Below, piece after piece: positions 13,629-26,600 of a DNA stretch of 64,000 nucleotides; position 1 is the first letter of the stretch, and the number at the start of each line of letters is the position of its first letter. The stretch is from Phytoseiulus persimilis. Taxonomy: Eukaryota > Arthropoda > Arachnida > Mesostigmata > Phytoseiidae. A program made the translations under genes and the position numbers. Under the pieces are notes generated by a model. The model worked only from the letters and a program-made list of their open reading frames with translations. It was not told where the DNA came from and did not search any database. The DNA lies in contig CM075102.1 in NCBI GenBank assembly GCA_037576195.1, positions 17,294,745 to 17,358,744 of the forward strand, in the 5' to 3' direction.

Positions 13629-14575
13629 TTAATCGAGCATATTTCGATTTGGTCCAACCGCCACTCTCGCGGTTTGACACTGGGCTGCACTGAACTCCTT
13701 GGCACTTTTTGGAGCTGGAGGCGGAACGTTGTCTTCGGGCTCCTCGGACGGTTGCTTGTGATTGCGCAGATTGAGATTCTTGATGAGACGCGAAGCGATC
13801 TTCTCCTCGAGTTCCGACGCGATCGCCTCGACCAGAACCGTGTCGAGATCGACATCATTCGAAGCCGCAGGAGCTGCTGTCTTTGGACCCGATTTCACCG
13901 AAGAGCACAGAGTGAGGCCGATCTCGGTGAACGTTTGGGCTTCGCCCAAGAGGTCGACGCTGACGCGTCCGCGATTCATGGCAACCACAGTTTCATAATT
14001 CGATTTGGTCGTGGCATCTGACTTGCTGTTGCACGCCTTCGTCTCTTTTCGATCCGTGTCGTCGTCCGGGGAAGAAGCCGCACGTTCTTGGCAATATTTG
14101 GCGTACTGCTGCATGACCATGTAGACGGCGGCCAGCAGAACGATACACGTCAGGACGAAACCGACGGTAACTCCGGCGATCTCTACCGCTGTCAGCGGAC
14201 CGAACTCTTCCCGAGGCAGGACGTGCAACGTGACATTGGCCGCAACTTTGCCAGCGCGATTGGACCCGGTGCAGACGTATGTTCCTGCATCTTTGATGAA
14301 CACGTTCACTATGGTCAATATACTGGTTTTTACCCTGCCGAGTGATTCCTCTTCGCTGACGACATACAGCTGACGTCCGAACGACATCAGGGACATATTG
14401 CGGATCTGGCGGCCGTTCAGCGACCAGATAATAGACGTTGTCGACGGAGGCTCCGAGTCGACTTCACAACGGATCGTGGCGTTTTCCATTTCGATGGCTG
14501 TGACAGGTGAAACCATCGAGGACAGCGTCGGAGCGCACGCGAGATCGTCCATCGATAACGCACTCCAAGATATGC
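13629..14575 (-). CDS. kekkon-like gene, last coding exon (Ig domain, TM, tail)
   Basis: Acceptor TTGATTTCCAG, then two bases that complete the split glycine codon. The exon encodes ISWSALSMDDLACAP, the Ig domain, a hydrophobic span of about 25 residues, and a tail ending RNMLD before a TAA. The tail holds no domain I recognise. It includes an acidic/hydrophobic stretch likely to be helical (about residues 545-580) and a proline patch (PPPAP). The last residues do not match a classical PDZ-binding C-terminus. Confidence 0.92.
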
Positions 14576-16887
14576 CTGGAAATCAACCATGCATTGAAAC
14601 GGCACTGCCGCTCTCGTTAATCGAATCAAACACTTGACGAGAAACGGATGTTGCCCATCGCGTTCCGTGGCGTGGCTCCGCGATCCTCCATTATCTCACC
14701 TTCGAGTCGGGCTGGGTTTCGGCATTTCGGTGGAGCCGACAGTGGGATGTTGTTGTTCAACATCCATTGACGCAGATGACGCAATTCGCAATCGCAAACC
14801 CAAGGATTCTCCTGGAACCAAGAGGAACGGATTTCTTCTGCGTTCATTCTCACCCGCCCCTCTCGGGAATCAGAGTCCCGACTTCCCTTCGAGAGAACAG
14901 TTGGGAAAAAAGTATCGACTGCGGTCGAACCCATGGAGGGATTGCGCGACCTGCTCGATCTCTAATAATTCCTGACGTTTGTGCTCAGTAGCCGCTCCCG
15001 AAACAAGGAATGGTATCGCGGTGAATTTTGATGCGGCGTTACCACCAACGTCCCGTGCCGGGAACGCGGCGGGCGAATCAGACACAGCTGATTTCATTAC
15101 CTCGAGGTTGACTCCGTAGAGTTGCGTGGGGAGTTGGTCGGTCAGTGCATTCGACTGTAATCTTGAAAGCCTGTTATGGGCCATCCTGAGGAACTCGAGA
15201 CTGCGCAAACCGCGGAATGCCAGACTTTCGACCGTGTGTAGTTGACAATAGCTAAGCTCCAGCGTGCCCAAACGTGACAATCCCTGCAAAGACAATGTGG
15301 TCAGGTGTGCGTGACAGAGTTTGCTCTCGGAATCGATTTTCGAAGATGTATGCCGACCCGGCGCTAGATTTCGAGCATACGCGTCCGCTGCGAACGATCG
15401 ATGGTGGGCCGAGGCTCGGAAAAACTCGGCGCCGATAGCACCGACGAAGCGCGAAAATGGCGAAAAACTCTGACTGGAATGAGACCGGTCGAGCGGGGAC
15501 AATCGGCGGGTATAATTGCTCACCCGGAAAGCGTCGTCCTGGAGAGTTCCGATTGGGTTGTGGTTCAGGGAAAGTCTGCGGAGGCCAGTGCAGTCTGAAA
15601 GAGCTTGGCTAGGAACTTTTTGGAGTTTGTTGTAGCTGAGGTCGAGTTCCACAAGGTTCGTCAAGAGATAGAAGGTATCAACCGCGACTTGCGTCAGTTG
15701 ACAATGGGACACGAAAATCCTCTGGAGGCTCGAATAGCCCTTGCCATGAAACTCCCGAGAGCTCAAGGTGTTCAACGCGTTACCCGACAAGTTGACTACC
15801 TGGAAAGGCGTCCGAGCTTTAGACGAGGAAGAAAAGGCTCTCAATCCTATTCCGAGAAGCGACTATTTCTTCTTGCTCGGTCCTGTTCCCCTGCGGAGTT
15901 CCGGAGGGTCTCGGTGTCTCTGAGCACCAGTTCTCCGCTTTTCGAATTTCCCGCGTCAAAGCCCATGGGACTCCCGTCGAACCGCTCCGTCGGACCCACT
16001 GCGGTGGCGTCCGCGATCTGGACCGGAGTCTCAGATGGTATATTGCGAGACAAACATAAAGCGCAGTGGTTTCATATTTCATCGTCGCGCCCCCACGGAT
16101 CCTATCAGAGATTTATTTTTGTGCTCTGTGTCGCTCACCGCGAGGCCTGAAACCTGACGTGAGGCAACGAAACGTCGCCGGCTTCCTCTTTGCAGTCTGT
16201 TTCCTGCTCGGCGTTAGCGCTTTTCTTCCGTCTGTGCGCTTGCCCGCTCTCTCTGTCTGAGTCTGTTTGTGCGTCCCATCGGTCTGCCAGCCATCTGAGG
16301 GTGAAGAATGAGGATCCTCCTTTCTCGTGTCTCGCCATGCCTTTATTAAAACGACGGTGGCAAGGATGTCATCCGAAGACGGCCAGCCAGCCAGCCAGCC
16401 AGCAAAGTGGCGCGACTGTTTGGGAGCGTGGCGACCGGACCGATGGGTGGTGTGGCAAAGGGTTCGCCACCTGCATCCACAAAGACGTCACCCCGCCTCT
16501 GGCTTCGCATCCCGCGCAAACGAAGCTGTCCACATAGCGTGCGTTTCCACCCGCTCACTGTTCTCTCACCTGGGTTTCCGGGCGAAGTCCCCGAGGCACC
16601 TCAACAAGTTGAGCGCCGCCGCACTCCGCAACTTGTTTTCCTCCCGCCCATTTGCAGATGCACGGGGCGCAATCGTCGACGTCCGACCGGAGTCCGGGGG
16701 GCCGCGAGTCGGTTTCGGACGATCCGTGAACGCGGTCGGTGGAGTTGCTCCCGGTGCCGCTCACGTTGTCGTCCACAACCGTAAGACAACCGGCCGGCTC
16801 CGAGATGTTCGATAGCAGAAGAAGGAGGAGAAGCCTAACGAGCCGATGGTCTGGTTGCCACGGCCGCCTCCTCGGTGTGAGACGCAT
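13629..16887 (-). CDS. kekkon-like LRR-Ig transmembrane protein, 5 coding exons
   Basis: Joining 16887-16570, 15799-15524, 15283-15101, 14811-14700 and 14575-13629 on the minus strand gives one frame of 611 residues. Order seen: signal peptide with a seven-leucine core (about 1-35), cysteine-rich LRR N-cap, about six LRRs (107-255), LRR C-cap with Cys265, 267, 289 and 310, one C2-type Ig domain (Cys333, Trp347, DAGTYVC to Cys398), a membrane span (about 425-450) and a 161-residue cytoplasmic tail. The piece around WSALSMDDLAC after the C-cap is typical of kekkon proteins. All introns are GT-AG, with phases 0, 0, 0 and 1 and lengths 770, 240, 289 and 124 bp. Known for the family: single-pass plasma-membrane proteins; Drosophila Kek1 inhibits EGFR. 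Which kekkon this is cannot be decided here. UTRs are not defined; the first downstream AATAAA on this strand is near 12359-12364. Confidence 0.93.
14700..14811 (-). CDS. kekkon-like gene, coding exon 4 (LRR C-cap)
   Basis: 112 bp encoding ENPWVCDCELRHLRQWM, then PPKCRNPARLEG, the core of the LRR C-cap. Acceptor TTGGTTCCAG; donor GAAG|GTGAGA leaves phase 1. The fourth cap cysteine lies in exon 5 (residue 310), so the cap is complete only after splicing, which supports the model. Confidence 0.92.
15101..15283 (-). CDS. kekkon-like gene, coding exon 3 (LRRs 5-6)
   Basis: 61 codons between the acceptor TTGTCTTTGCAG and the donor GAG|GTAATG, phase 0 at both ends. It completes the repeat begun in exon 2 (DDAFR-GLSRLGTLELSYCQL) and carries the repeat LEFLRMAHNRLSRL, ending in QLYGVNLE just before the C-cap. 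Confidence 0.92.
15524..15799 (-). CDS. kekkon-like gene, coding exon 2 (LRRs 1-4)
   Basis: 92 codons, starting after the acceptor TTTCCAG and ending at the donor CGG|GTGAGC; both ends are phase 0. Joined to exon 1 it reads ETQ-VVNLSGNALNTL, the first repeat. Three more LRRs follow with the LxxLxLxxN spacing (LVELDLSYNKL, LRRLSLNHNPI). The exon stops inside the fourth repeat after DDAFR, so the intron splits a repeat. Confidence 0.92.
16382..16402. repeat. (CCAG)n microsatellite in intron 1 of the kekkon-like gene
   Basis: About five tandem copies of a CCAG/GCCA tetranucleotide, inside the 770-bp first intron. Confidence 0.85.
16570..16887 (-). CDS. kekkon-like gene, coding exon 1 (signal peptide, LRR N-cap)
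   Basis: Residues 1-106. The start ATG at 16887 is the first in frame after an upstream TGA 18 bases before it, with a G at -3. A basic stretch precedes the leucine run, then a serine/threonine-rich linker and the cysteine cluster CAPCIC...AEC of the LRR N-cap, ending LRPETQ. The donor is CAG|GTGAGA, phase 0. Because an ATG opens this exon, any earlier exon would be non-coding. Confidence 0.9.
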
Positions 16888-17909
16888 CTCGCGTCTCTTC
16901 TTTCAGCCGTCGACCGACCACGTCGACGTCGTTGACACGACTCGAACGCTAAACCAGGCGCCAGCTATCTTGTCAGGCATTCGTCTGGCCATGCTCGTCT
17001 CGTCCGTCCTGGGCCGTCCGTTCGAACGGTAGGTCACGGCTGGGCTTCAGGGTGTTTAGCTGACCGGCTGACTGATACGTGCAGCAGCGACGGAGGCAAA
17101 CGCCTGTAAAAGAGAACGGTCCTCGATTAGAAGTCGCGCCCGACTCTTCATCAGCAGACGAAGCCAGCCGAACTCATTGACCAACTAGCCGAGAGAGGCC
17201 GGCCCGCCGGGGGCGCACGCGAAACGTTTTCAATTTCGTATGAGCTCTTTTCATTTACCCAGCGAACGTCTATTAACTCGAACGGAAGTTGACCCTCAGC
17301 CTCGAACGAGTTGAAACTACTTCTGGGTCCGCTTCGGCTGCAGAAGCAGCAGCAATTGCGTTTCCATCAGACATCTAATTCCAATTAATGGTTTCCGTCC
17401 TGCATCCCTTCTACCCTGATTTTCTCTCTCCTCGTTGACTCGCTAATTCTCTTTACTTCGATGGTTTACTCGCAAAATATCCCCTGACTCTCCAACGGAG
17501 TTTCTCCGCTACTCCGCCCAGAGGGCTTGCACAGTGAAGGCAGGGTCGTACAACTGTTTTTTTCCGCAACGGCGCACGTAGAGCGTTGCCGTCCGCCAGG
17601 GCGCCGACTGTCCCGACCCAATCCAAGTGAATGTTCATCGAGCTCGATGATTCGGGTTTTCGCTGTGTGGTGACCTCTGCGAAGTTTCGAAAGAGTTTCC
17701 AAAAGACGTTGTACACAGGCTCAGACGTTGTCGTCAATCGACGGATGTTCTGAATTTTCGTCCAGACTGAGGCATGAATTTTCTGCTGATAGATCGCTCA
17801 AACGAAATAGGGCGGCGAGTTTGATCGTCGATGACTCTTCTTGTCATTCTGAGGAGTCCGAAGGATCAACAAACATCGAAACTCGCCACGGAGGTTCCGA
17901 GTCCCGAAC

Positions 17910-17957
17910 GGAGAGAGAGAGAGAGAGCGAGGGAGAGAGAGAGAAGGAGAACGAGGC
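17910..17957. repeat. (GA)n microsatellite, interrupted
   Basis: GA dinucleotide run with CGAGGG and AAGG interruptions, upstream of the kekkon-like gene. Confidence 0.85.
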
Positions 17958-20900
17958 ACGGAAAAGGCGAGGAACAGACTGCAGCGGAAAACCCTGGTTC
18001 GAGGAGATGGTTAGGGGAATCTCAAGAAGTTTCGAAGTCCGGGCACGTCCATCGTTTCCAATCGAATCACCGCTCTCAATGAGCGCGGGCTCAGATCAGA
18101 ACTCGCGGGAGAACTCCACCGGAGGGGCACTTGATTACGACGTCTATTGCCCATGACTCCGCATAAGTCGATCAAGCGTCCGGAACGTGGAGTTGAACTG
18201 GGAATGGACTCGGAAGTCAACATGAGAACCGCCCCTGGGAGCACCAGAGAAATTCCTCGGTGTTGTATGGTCTTGAATATTCGGCTCGCAAACACTCACA
18301 AATGTGTTCGCAACGACGCGCGTTTGACTTCCGATGAGAGAGCACACTCGCGGATGACCAGCTGCGAGCTCCTGCTCGCCGAACTGAACTTGAAGTGATG
18401 CCAATTCAGACGAGTGCCGCTCCGCAGCAAAGTACTCCGCCGAAGGTCAGAGTCACTTGCCGAACTGCTTTGGGGTCAGCTGAACAAACATCGCGAGATG
18501 GGACATGCCCTTCAGCGTGGAGGATCTGTTTGCGGTCCGCAAGTATCTCGAGTTGGAGCTATATTTCACTGACGAGGAGAGGATCCGGTGGACGCGGCAA
18601 ATCGATTCGTTGTTTGCCGTGGGACCTCGACTTCAAAGTTCGCGAGGAAGGAGTTCGCTTCCCTGAACAACGTGTCGGACACGATCCTCACGAAGACAGC
18701 AAATCAAAATGGCGAAATCTCTCGTGGAGCTGATGCAGCTCGAGCATGATCAACGTCCAACGAACCAACGAAAGCGTGCGGAGCTTCCGTCCGCTCAGGA
18801 GTCTCAGGACGATTCAGGCGAGAGTTTCATTGACGCGGTCCGTGTTTGTTCCCACCGAAACGTCTTTCTGCTCGATCGGAATCGAGTGACTCTCGATGAC
18901 TGCTCCTCAAAGCGATGATCATTTTGGAGCTCGGCCCGTTTGGGGACGAGTTCGCGCAAATCGTTCTGCGTCAGTGGGTGGAGAGACACCTTGTAGGGTT
19001 TCAGGGGAGAGTTGATGAATATTTCCAATTTTCTATGAGTCTTGCATCACACTGACCCGGATCGGGCTGGTGAATGAGAACTTTGTCGGGCTGGGAACGG
19101 ATAGAGAACACTCACGTAACACAAGATTACGCGCGCAGCAATTTTGTTTCACTTGTCTCTCTCCCACATTGGACCATTAGCGAGAGCGATAACATCGAAA
19201 ACCGCTAGAGCCCCGACCCGAAGCTCCAGATTCTTCTTTCAGAGGGATCGGTGAGAGTAAGATTCGTTACACTCCATGAAGACGACGAGGCTGACACAGG
19301 TGTTCTCTGTCGGTTATTGATTCCTAAGTATAGAGCGAAAGTTTCGATCAGGCGAACTGGCGCCATCGACGAGCGCGAAGCCGCCTGGGAGATTCTGCGT
19401 CTCGGAAGATGGAAAAGTCAGCCTTCTGGCGCACAGCTCTCGAGGAGTTCCAGCGAATCAGCTCTCACGCACGCCAGCCCACCCGAAACAGCACAGTCCG
19501 TATCTGTGACCGGACAGCCGCGCTCACCGATCGGGATCGAAGGCTACCGTCGCGTTCCCGCGCTCTTCAAAACACAGACGAAAGGCTGAGGAAGCCCCAA
19601 TCGAATTTGAATGCGTAGGTGCCGCCCTCCCCTCCCCCACCCCCTCTCGAAACAGCAGCTCAGAGACTCGGGCACGTAGATCCCTACGCAGCTCACACAA
19701 ATATTATACAAACTCTCAATAAGAGTACACCACCTGAATCTCCAGCCCGAAAAGCGTGCTCATGGCACTGCATAAAATTCTCGCACGTATTCGAAGGCCG
19801 GCCTTGGGAGAATTAAACAAGCCATGACTGAGATGTACGCAATGAGGCATATGCGATCAACTGTGCCTTCGTTCGCACAGCCCACTCATCCGGCCGCCTC
19901 GCCTGCACGGCTCTACGGGACGGCCACCGGCACGCACGCCACCGTGTCCACATTTCGGGGGCTGTCAAACCGAATGATCGATTGGCACAGAGTTTTTGAA
20001 TAATGGGCGCCGCGAAACACTGCGACGCGTTCGACAAACGCACGCTCGAAGCGGCGTTGAGCGCTCGCTGCGAACACGGGACCCGATTCCTGTCTCTTGC
20101 TCCTGGACCCGTTCGGGATTTTGAGCTCGAGGTCCTTCCGAACGACGGTAATTTTCGCAGACTTTCCTCACCACTCCGGCTCAGCCGAGGATCTCTGACG
20201 CCTCGCAGGGCTCTGTCCATTTCTCGGGGTTCTCAGGGACGGAACGACTCGAATCTGGCGCGTTTCGTGATCACCCATCAGCCACCCTCCTCCAGAGGGT
20301 TCACTGTTTACGCTGGAGCTTACGCTTACTTCCCCCGACGAAGAGAACGCCAAGAAAGAAGGGGAGTAAAAAAAGAGAACCAAACCTCATTTTCGCCAGT
20401 CCGAGAATGCAAGGAAGCTCGAAGAACGAGTCAGAAGTGAAGAGACGTGGGAGCATGCTGCCGGGAACGCTAGTCTGCACCCGGACGCCGTCTGCTAGCG
20501 GAGCCACGAATGAGTTTTGGGAAAAATTGGAGAGAAAAAATCTCGAGGCGAGAGGACCGAAGCGGACGGAGTAGGAACGAGAAAAGGTACATGGCTTGTT
20601 GTGTAATGAATTCCAGTGTTTCATTTTTCAGAGAGGTAAAAACGGCTTCCAGGCCACTGCCGCCCCTGCCCCCGCACTCGAATGCCGGCTGCGAATTCGC
20701 CGTCGCTGCTCCGTCTGGCAGCCTGGCTGAGTGGCCAGTCGTTGGTGGATTGCACCACACAAACACACGAACGGCGAAGGGCCGTAATTATGAGTGATTT
20801 ATTTTCTATGGCATCCTCAGCGTTCCATACAAAAATAATTAAGAAACATGGCCACCGCCACTGGCCCCACGACACCACCTCCGGGAACGAGGCCGGCAGA

Positions 20901-23609
20901 AGTGGCGCGGACGAATGCGTTGTGTTCAGGGCTCTCCCGACGACGTTCAGCTAATCCACCCAGGGTGTGAGAGATTATTTCGCCAACTAATGAATACGGC
21001 TGCGATGGAGAGACACAAAACGCCCCTTTCGACTATTCTTCATTCCGTCCGATGCGGAACCTTTTTTAGCGGATGTTGCGTGGTAGCGGTTCCGCTGGGC
21101 TCTCAGGAGTTCCCCGTCTTGCTTTTCAAGCTCTGTACATATTTGATCATTCCGGGGGAGTTTCTCGTGAATGTCACAAGTCTTCGTTATCCTCCCGATG
21201 CGAAGGATGTCGAGATGGTTTCCGAAGCAGAATCCGGCCTCCACTGATTCTACGTCGTGCCGGTCCCCTTGAGAACTCGGTTTTTTTCGGTTGATTTCGA
21301 CATCAGGAATAGAGTTCGAAGGAGGGTTGATCCACACTTGGGCCCCGACGAAATATTCGTTTCCAGCGCGAGCCTTGGAGTCGATTTCTTCCCGGGGTGC
21401 GAGATAAATCCGAAACCGATTCTTTGTTGTCGCTGACTTCCTCCCGCACCCCGCGTTGCGATCGGAGAAAAATGGCAATTAACGTTCTCCGGGAGAACCT
21501 CGGAACCATTTGTCGGGAGAGGGAATTCAGGTCTTGAATCAATTTGTCGAAGGAGTAAATCTGTTCTCGAGATGATTCTCGTTGAGGAGGCTTTCGAGCG
21601 GAAATGGAACCCCCGGGAGAATCGAACTACGCGCTCAGATTCGAGTGGCGTTTCTGCACCGGATAATTATTTATGTTCGGTCACCGGCTCCGACGAGTCA
21701 GGGAAGTCGATCACGCTCCAGTCGATGGACACCAGATAGAGGAATACACCAACGACGCCAAGAACAGCGGACGACAAGAGACACTTGTCCGCTCGCTCGT
21801 TTCTTCCTCCTTCCCTCGCATTCCCGCTTCGATCTACTACCTCCAGCACGGGCAACTCCTAACACGGCTACTGCTGTTACAGATGTCGTTCATCATCCGA
21901 GAAGCGTTCCGCTGGAGGGTGTACATCTTATCCTCTCGTGCACCGCTACTGCTGTTTTGCCCTTTCGCCTACCGGGTAGCTGCGTGAGCGATGAAGTGGC
22001 CAAGGCGGCGACTCTGCGGGGGGAACTAGCGCGAACATTTCAATCTCGACCGACCTGATATGAGAGCCGGGGATCGCATCGATGGCGAACGTCCGGCACA
22101 GAGCGCCAACGAAATTTCTGCAGCTCCGGCTAAAAGAACAAAATTGAAGGAACGAGAAGAAATAACACTCAAACTCCAATCGCAAAGTCGACCGGCCGAG
22201 CTCCACTGGTCGAGCAAGAATGCTCCTTTCCGAGAGTTGCTCCGACCGACGGTTCGACCGACGGACTCCGATTCGAGTCCTTTGGTCCATATTTGACCAG
22301 AGACTCTTCTGGAACAATCTCTGGACGCCCATCTGATCGAGATTAGTTCCTCCCGCCTCAACTTGGCCCGATGTCGACGCCCGGTCTGAGGCTGGCAGAA
22401 ACTCAGTCGCAGTCGCCCGACCTCCGTTTCTCCCGATCTTCTTGAGCCGAGGCCGCTCTTTGGACAGCGCTCCGAGGTAGAAAGAAGTCCGCAACGTGCA
22501 ACACGAAGCATGTCCGATGGAGTTCGAGACACAGCTGGGCTCCTCCCCAACAGGTGCTTCTCAAATTGCGAAGTTCCCCCCACCGAAGGGGACGGAAAGG
22601 AATCTCGGAAGAGGTTCGAACGCTCGAGAATCGTTGCCCAGGTGGAAAGACTCGATGTGACACGCTCGTAGCTGACGGTGACGGGGGCACTCACTGAAAA
22701 GTTTCGCACAAGAACCCGTCGTTCTAGCCGCCACGGATCGCTCCCCGGGCTTCTCGTCGCATGTTGCCGAAGGTTGAACTCGATCCGATCGATACGGGGG
22801 ATACTCGATCTCGGAGTTCGGAACCGGAGTCGTGCTACTAATGTCAACGACGTTCGACGGCCCTTGACTTTTCAAGTCTTCAGAGCAACATCGAGCCGAG
22901 ACTGGAAGGAAGTCCGCTCTCATCGTTGTTTTCTTCCTCCTCGAAAAGAATAAATGATCGACGAGGAGAATACGTCAGCGAGAAACCAATACCTCCAATA
23001 TCGGGTTTCAAAAACACGTTCGTTAGGCTTTTGTCGAAGGATCTTTGACATCTCTCCAGTGAAGTGCTGAGCAAACTCTGACCCACCATTGAGTTTCTTT
23101 CACTCCTCTCGAGGGATCCTCAAATCATTAACCAGGCCATGAGTGGTCACCTCCTAGCGCCGGAAATCTTTGTCGAACCTCGTCATGCAGATGCTCTTCG
23201 TTCCGTCGACCCGATCTCCGTTTCCCCAAGAACGAAATCGTGTCGGGGGTCAGGGAATTGTTCGCGTCAGTTCCCGGCGCAGCAGTGTAACCGAGCTTAG
23301 GGACCGAGCTCTCCCACTCGTATTTTCCGGTCGGACTTCAGCTCTGTGCACAGGGGGAAAACGCGTCTCGCCAACACGTACCTCAACAATCCTATTCGGG
23401 CCCTAACGTTCCTGCACGAGTACAGTTCACGACATGAAACCACAAATATCAACTACGATCCGCGCGCATCGGCCGTTCAGCTTATCCGAATTTTTTCTCT
23501 GAGTTGCACGCGGGCGACGACGAATAACAGAAGGAATGACAACAACCTTGCCCAGCGATCTCCGTCACAGGCAACGAACGAGCCGCACGTTGTATGTTTC
23601 TAAACAAAA

Positions 23610-23640
23610 TTGCCGCCACCGCCACCACAGCCGCCACCGG
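23610..23640. repeat. (CCGCCA)n / (CCR)n short repeat
   Basis: Imperfect CCG/CCA trinucleotide run on the plus strand. Confidence 0.75.
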
Positions 23641-26600
23641 CATAGAGCCGCATAGTCTCTGACCGAGTGAGTCCCATACGGCCCGCATGACTCTCCAGAT
23701 GGCGCTGCGGCACGACCCGGTAAGGGGTTCAAGGGGAAGAGCTGCTGGAGGGGGACTGACTGCCAGGTGGGGTGCTCGGAGCTGAAGTGAGGAAAAAGTT
23801 TCTGGAAAACGTATCGGGCATCAATCGCCTTCTTCGACAGCGAGGTCTCGTTTCGGCGTTCGTCCGGATTCCAGAGCTCTTAGTCCGAGGGCGTTGTGTC
23901 AGATTGGCCGAGGTGGCCCTGGGGGATCAGACGGAAGTCAACAAGCTCGATAAGTCACAATTCAGAGCAGATACCGCCACATCCAGGCTCGGCTTTGTTT
24001 ACGTTCATGGAGGCTGTGAGCTTCAACATTTACGACAGCCAACACTGCTGCTGTTGTTTTCGGCGCTGCTAGTGAAGGTTTATTTGTTCCTCGTCGGTCG
24101 GCTCTGTTGTGTGCATCATCGGAATGCCAGTTTTCCCAAAACTTTGGATTGCTTTGCGACGCCGTTCTCGGGCCAGACTCTCGATCGAATCCTCCTCCCC
24201 GAGCCGGGCGTGTTCGATCGTATGCGGACGCGCCCGGTCATGTCCAAGCCTGTCCGCTCCCGCGAGCAAGGAACACGAAGGATGTCTCACGCATCGATCA
24301 GATGGTTGCTTCATACGTCAAGTCGAGCCCGTATCTGTACCCGCATTTCGCAATGAGCGGAAACGCCGCGCTGTTGAACCGTGAGGATCAAGTTCATCTA
24401 AAACGACGACTCGCGCAAGTGTCATGTGACAATGGACTCATTCTGCGGATCCGGAGTGAAGAAGGAATCCGATGGATCCCTCATTCATTGGGCGCAACTT
24501 TTGTCTGATGTCGTTTGCGAAAGTCGCGAAGCATGCCGTGGAGCACACGCCCTGCTTCCCCAATGACGACTGGATGAATTATGGACTAGCCATTTTCAGG
24601 AATGAGGACTCCATTCATACACCCGCCTTTATTGCTACCCTGGTTGTTCTCCTTCTGCACTGATCCCCTCTCCCGCTCCCCGAATTTCGACCCCCGCCGT
24701 TCTCACCCACATTTCGGGGTCCCGTCATCCTTCCCCTGAGGATGCGTCCCCGGACTCAAAATAAGGGCGATAATGTGAGGAGCCCCGAAACGATTCGCCG
24801 TCCCCGGTGTGTTCGGAGTCATTAGGCAGATTGGACTGCTGTAACAATGCCCGTTCTTGGTCTGCGATGCTGGAGCCAGGTTCTTCACGGACACTCTGCC
24901 GGTTTCCAAAAAGATCCGGGCGTCGGAGCCTCGGCCAACGGAATCGAGTTAGCGAGCAACAGAAGTTGCTCGCTTGGCTGGTTGCAAGTGAGTTGGCGAT
25001 ATTTCTGATGGGAGACTCTCGGTCAATAATTCATCGATGGACGAGGATATGGGCAGACCTGTACCGGGGCTTCCATTCGTATAAATTCCCTCCACTGCTT
25101 GTTGAGCACCGCTCCGAAGCTTTCACTGAGTTTCTCTGCGCACGGTGCTGCACCCCTGACTCCACTTTCGTTCCGAGGTCACTCAAGAAATCCCGACGAC
25201 GAGAATCTTTCAATGGTTGAAACCCTGCCCGCTCCAGAGAGTATATCGGTACACCAAGCAAAAGGTTAACGAACAGGAACTGATCGCACAGGGCATGCTG
25301 GCGTTCGATCGAAAACCCGCGTCGGTAGCTCAGCGCCGAATCTGTCTCTTCAGTGGAAGTTCGAATTTCGAACGCTCCCCATCAAGCGCCCAAGCTGAGC
25401 AACAGGACGCTATGGTCGATTCTATCTCTGAGGGATCTTGCAACAAGTTCCGAGCTGCGTGATTACGTTCGGACGAGCAATGAGATCACGAGCGCTTCAT
25501 GAATGGGGTTCCCCGTCGGGTCGATGACGCGGCGGTCTGGATGCTGTCTGGATGGCTGAGGAAAACGATGGACAAACTTCGAGAGGTTGTCTAGTCTTCT
25601 TTCGAAACCGGGTGCTGCTGATGGATCCCGGAGCGAATATTCGTCGTGCAGAGCAAAAACTCAGTGTTTCCCGACACTGCGTTATTGAAAACGTTCTCTA
25701 CCCCCATTCCCATATCGATGGCCCACCATGCGAGTTCTCCCTCCAGTTTCACTAAGCGACATCTGCTCTCCCTTTCGTGACCTCAACGGCTTGGGAACTG
25801 GAAATATTGAACGCATTGACGCCTCATAGGAGGTGACGAGTGATCTCACTCAGTCCAGACTGCCTGCACGTCACGTGCGCATTTTCATAGCCATGTTGAC
25901 AGCACAGGGTCAGAGCGTCGAAGTAGTTTCGCTTTCGCTGGTGCTTCAGACCCTCTCTTTGGTTTTCGGTGCCGTGGGCAGACGTATCTCTCGTACTGCT
26001 TTCGCACCCTACCACAGTCAGGCGTATTACGATCGGCCGCAGGTTGAGGGGCGAAAATAGTCCTCGCAACAGCAAGAATGCTTTTGACTTGAAGATCCGC
26101 GGAAATGAGAAAACACGGAGTCGTACTTGATTTACAGCTCGTCGGAATGTTCACCGTCCGACCTTATCACGCCGTATTTCGTAAAAAGGCATCTCCATGA
26201 AACTCCGACATCGTAATAGAATCAGGACGCCGTAACCGGATGACGGCGATGAGAAGACCTCGCGTTCCCGTGCGTTCCTCGTGGGCTTCCAGACTTCATT
26301 CCGTGAAACGAAAAACGGGGACATCTGACAAACCTGTTCCCAGAATGACGTGAGAAATAACGAGACGTGTCCGAGCTCCGGCGCGAACGGGACAGCAAGA
26401 CATTTCGATGAATTCTTTGAGGGACTTCGTAAGTCAAGCAGAGAGGCATGAGCGTCAACACCGGTGCAGGTCAAAGATTGGTCGGAAGGAGGAAAAGCCG
26501 ATTAATATCTTCGTGGCATTAGGAAACTCGTTCGACTGTGTCCGGGAAGGGAAGTCGTCCGTCCGTGCGCTGCTGTTTCCGGAGCTGATCCCTTTGCTGA

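Noticed and set aside
15605-16815. Long plus-strand frames (181 and 162 codons) opposite the kekkon-like gene
   Set aside because: They lie antisense to well-supported exons and intron 1, have no motif, and are explained by the composition of the opposite coding strand.
22026-22847. 273-codon minus-strand frame
   Set aside because: Serine/arginine-rich with no domain, and several overlapping frames on both strands are open too, as expected from local composition rather than coding.
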